DNA of 34,718 nucleotides from an uncultured Bacteroidota bacterium (GTDB lineage: Bacteria > Bacteroidota > Bacteroidia > Chitinophagales > Chitinophagaceae), in the NCBI GenBank assembly GCA_903903635.1, contig CAIUZK010000005.1, positions 1 through 34,718 of the forward strand, given 5' to 3'. A model generated the notes under the pieces. That model saw only the letters and a list, made by a program, of their open reading frames with translations, made no database searches and was not told the origin of the DNA. A program made the translations under genes and the position numbers. Shown one piece after another: positions 33,383 to 34,718 of the stretch. Numbering within the stretch: position 1 is the stretch's first letter; each line of letters starts with the position of its first letter.

Positions 33383-33566
33383 TTAAGTTATAATTTCAGC
33401 AATAATAAGCTGGTTTGAAATTAACTGTATTAAAGGTAAAGAATAAATCAATGAGTTTGGCGAATTAATTATTGGGGTAAAAGTCCTACCCATACCACTT
33501 AAATGTTAAAATTCAACTATGAATAGCACTGCCAAAATAGATGAAAATTATTGAATGCGCTTAGAA

Positions 33567-33663
33567 TTGCACACTGCGCAATAAATATTTTGTTGCACAT
33601 TTTTTTATTGATAATCAAGAGATTACCTCCAAATAATTGCGCATTTTGGGGTTGAGTGTGCAA
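33567..33663. repeat. TTGCRCA inverted-repeat element, copy 1
   Basis: The element is 97 bp. The left end TTGCACACTGCGCAA pairs with the right end as two blocks: AGTGTGCAA (33655-33663) pairs with the outer TTGCACACT, and TTGCGCA (33637-33643) with the inner TGCGCAA; an 11-nt bulge TTTTGGGGTTG separates them on the right only. Inside is another direct TTGCACA at 33593-33599 and ATTGATAATCAA. The 18 bp after that palindrome differ from copies 2 and 3. Confidence 0.8.
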
Positions 33664-33862
33664 AATTGTCTGAATCTGAATTTGCTGAATTTTTGAATTA
33701 ACAGAATTTACATTGCTATTTAATATCCTTTGTAAACCACTTTGCAAAATTCAAATATATTAACTAAAATACAATGAAACACTTTACCACAAGGGGCACA
33801 AGGGATGGCACAAAATTCACAATGGGTCTGATATAGTGTTTTAGTGTAATTTTAAATTAAAA

Positions 33863-33956
33863 TTGCACACTGCGCAAAAATATTTTGTTGCACATTTTTT
33901 TATTGATAATCAATCGATTAAGTTGTGAAAATTGCGCATTTTGGGTTGTGTGTGAA
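33863..33956. repeat. TTGCRCA inverted-repeat element, copy 2
   Basis: This shares the left end TTGCACACTGCGCAA, the internal TTGCACA, ATTGATAATCAAT and TTGCGCATTTTGGG. The right outer arm is degraded (TGTGTGAA instead of TGTGCAA). The stretch ATTGATAATCAATCGATTAA onward is identical to copy 3 for more than 40 bp. Confidence 0.8.
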
Positions 33957-33965
33957 AACCCCAAA

Positions 33966-34008
33966 CCCCTCCCGTTGAAAAATCGGGACCTTGTTCCGGG
34001 GCTTCACA
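33966..34008. repeat. 43-nt dispersed repeat, copy 2
   Basis: Contains ACCTTGTTCCGGGGCTTCAC, corresponding to copy 1 at 33340-33382 with about eight substitutions and no gap. It starts about 10 bp after TTGCRCA element copy 2. Confidence 0.6.
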
Positions 34009-34096
34009 GGAGGATAATTTTTCGGCTTCAATTCTCTTTTTGTCAAAATAGAAAAAGGAATATTCTATTAAAAAGTGCAAGTTGGAGTTTAAAGAA

Positions 34097-34193
34097 TTGC
34101 ACACTACGCAAAAAATATTTTTTTGCACAGTTTTTTATTGATAATCAATCGATTAAGTTGTGAAAATTGCGCATTTTGGGGTTGGATGTGCAA
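34097..34193. repeat. TTGCRCA inverted-repeat element, copy 3
   Basis: The element is 97 bp, the same length as copy 1. Left end TTGCACACTACGCAA (one change), internal TTGCACA, ATTGATAATCAAT, then TTGCGCATTTTGGGGTTG and the outer arm ATGTGCAA. Orientation is the same as copies 1 and 2. Confidence 0.8.
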
Positions 34194-34205
34194 TTTTCAT
34201 TTTGG

Positions 34206-34245
34206 TTGATTAGTTGAAAGGTTGATAAGTTGACTGGTTGATTAG
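34206..34245 (+). repeat. Short octamer array (5 units)
   Basis: Five 8-bp units, TTGATTAG, TTGAAAGG, TTGATAAG, TTGACTGG and TTGATTAG, belong to the family seen at 6172-6435 and 31793-31904. It begins 12 bp after TTGCRCA element copy 3. Confidence 0.8.
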
Positions 34246-34471
34246 TTTAACAGTGGCTGTCGAGATGGTAAAGTGTATCAACTTGAATTGGGTTATATTT
34301 TGGGAGTTTTTGTGACATGATAGGATTTATTTGTATTTATTGATGAGATTTGGGGCAAAGATACACTAAATAGTTGTAAATTCCAAATAAAATGGATTGT
34401 TTATTTAGGCACCCATTATGTGAGTGATAATTTAAATTTGAAAAATACAGTGGAAAATTACCCTGAGCGAG

Positions 34472-34500
34472 GTTGTTGGTCAGAAAATAAGACCAACAAC
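34472..34500. promoter_or_regulatory. 10-bp perfect hairpin upstream of the partial gene
   Basis: GTTGTTGGTC (34472-34481) pairs with GACCAACAAC (34491-34500) around a 9-nt A-rich loop. No T-run follows, so it is not a standard terminator. A third TTGTTGGC lies at 34518-34525, partly repeating the left arm, so alternative pairing with the right arm is possible. It may be an operator or a leader structure for the gene starting near 34667. Confidence 0.45.
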
Positions 34501-34666
34501 GGCGGAAAAAATATTATTGTTGGCTTTGTCTTGTTTTCGAAAATTGTTCTTAGCATGTGATGATTGTTTTAAGGTTAAAAATGAACATACCTTTCCTATT
34601 ACATAATTTTCATTATATTTATTTAATGTTTATTTAATTCGGTCGCTAAACTATCCTTACTTGGAA

Positions 34667-34718
34667 ATGACTATCTTCTTTAAAAAACTTTGGGTTATTG
34701 TCCTTGCTTCAATTAAAT
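34667..34718 (+). CDS. Partial gene start, probable exported protein (cut by window end)
   Basis: ATG at 34667 opens a frame reading MTIFFKKLWVIVLASIK before the window stops. Two lysines followed by a hydrophobic run look like the start of a signal peptide. Only 17 codons are visible, so the product cannot be named and the start could be accidental. Confidence 0.35.
   Translation, partial: MTIFFKKLWVIVLASIK

Larger units (their letters stand above)
33330..34666. other. Long non-coding region with several repeat families
   Basis: More than 1.3 kb without a supported gene. It holds two copies of a 43-nt repeat, three copies of a roughly 97-bp TTGCRCA inverted-repeat element, a five-unit octamer array and a 10-bp hairpin. 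Short reading frames here are overlaid on these repeats and look accidental. Confidence 0.6.

Noticed and set aside
33567-34193. CRISPR array
   Set aside because: Only three copies of about 97 bp with spacings of 296 and 234 bp and internal inverted repeats; this does not fit short regularly spaced direct repeats, and no cas gene is present.
33567-34193. Integron attC sites
   Set aside because: The bipartite inverted ends with a one-sided bulge are reminiscent, but the RYYYAAC/GTTRRRY core motifs are not in place, there is no integrase, and no cassette genes lie between copies.
33330-34666. Chromosomal replication origin
   Set aside because: The region is AT-rich with repeated heptamers, but no TTATCCACA-type DnaA boxes and no dnaA, dnaN or similar neighbours are seen.

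Overview
The window looks like a chromosomal segment of a Bacteroidota bacterium, probably in or near Chitinophagaceae/Chitinophagales (the rank is inference). The signs are three proteins or remnants with type IX secretion system (T9SS) C-terminal sorting domains, a PorP/SprF-family outer-membrane protein, and recurrent Bacteroidota-type promoter elements (TAnnTTTG, sometimes with TTG 19-20 bp upstream) in place of sigma-70 boxes. No rRNA, tRNA, CRISPR array or intact mobile element was found.

Layout. 1-1.7 kb is a scrap zone: a 5'-truncated T9SS adhesin remnant next to IS-end-like direct repeats, a small two-CxxC protein and the C-terminal tail of an IS110-type transposase. 1.7-2.5 kb is an orphan HTH gene resembling a phage terminase small subunit, with a palindrome inside its promoter, followed by about 0.9 kb of non-coding palindromic repeats. 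3.3-7.7 kb is housekeeping: a saccharopine dehydrogenase-like enzyme, smpB, accD and a SplB-like radical SAM protein, separated by two octamer arrays. 7.7-11.4 kb holds a T9SS-sorted secreted protein diverging from a DedA-MFS membrane pair. 11.7-23.3 kb is a small secreted protein followed 9 nt later by a giant 3,685-residue T9SS adhesin made of 16 Ig-like units of about 73 residues and then 21 units of about 89 residues. 23.3-33.3 kb returns to compact core genes: phaB, a nonsense-disrupted secreted-protein gene, upp, PorP/SprF, an alkyladenine DNA glycosylase diverging from an RsmI-like methyltransferase, an alpha/beta hydrolase coupled to a membrane glycosyltransferase, a CNNM/CorC protein, 3-hydroxyanthranilate dioxygenase and PPK2. 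33.3-34.7 kb is non-coding DNA carrying three copies of an approximately 97-bp inverted-repeat element and, at the edge, the first codons of a probable exported protein.

How it fits together. The adhesin and the 7.7-kb secreted protein are T9SS cargo; PorP/SprF is a T9SS-associated family, but no core T9SS gene is present. The other genes are mostly single-gene or two-gene units of unrelated metabolism (fatty-acid initiation, ribosome rescue, pyrimidine salvage, base excision repair, polyphosphate, kynurenine-type degradation).

The least explained material is non-coding: octamer arrays in strict register at three places, a GGTGT x9 tract in a promoter spacer, the three-copy TTGCRCA element, and promoters whose -7 boxes lie only 3-6 nt from start codons, suggesting leaderless mRNAs. 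I see no complete novel defence or mobile system; the giant adhesin and the repeat elements are the best leads.
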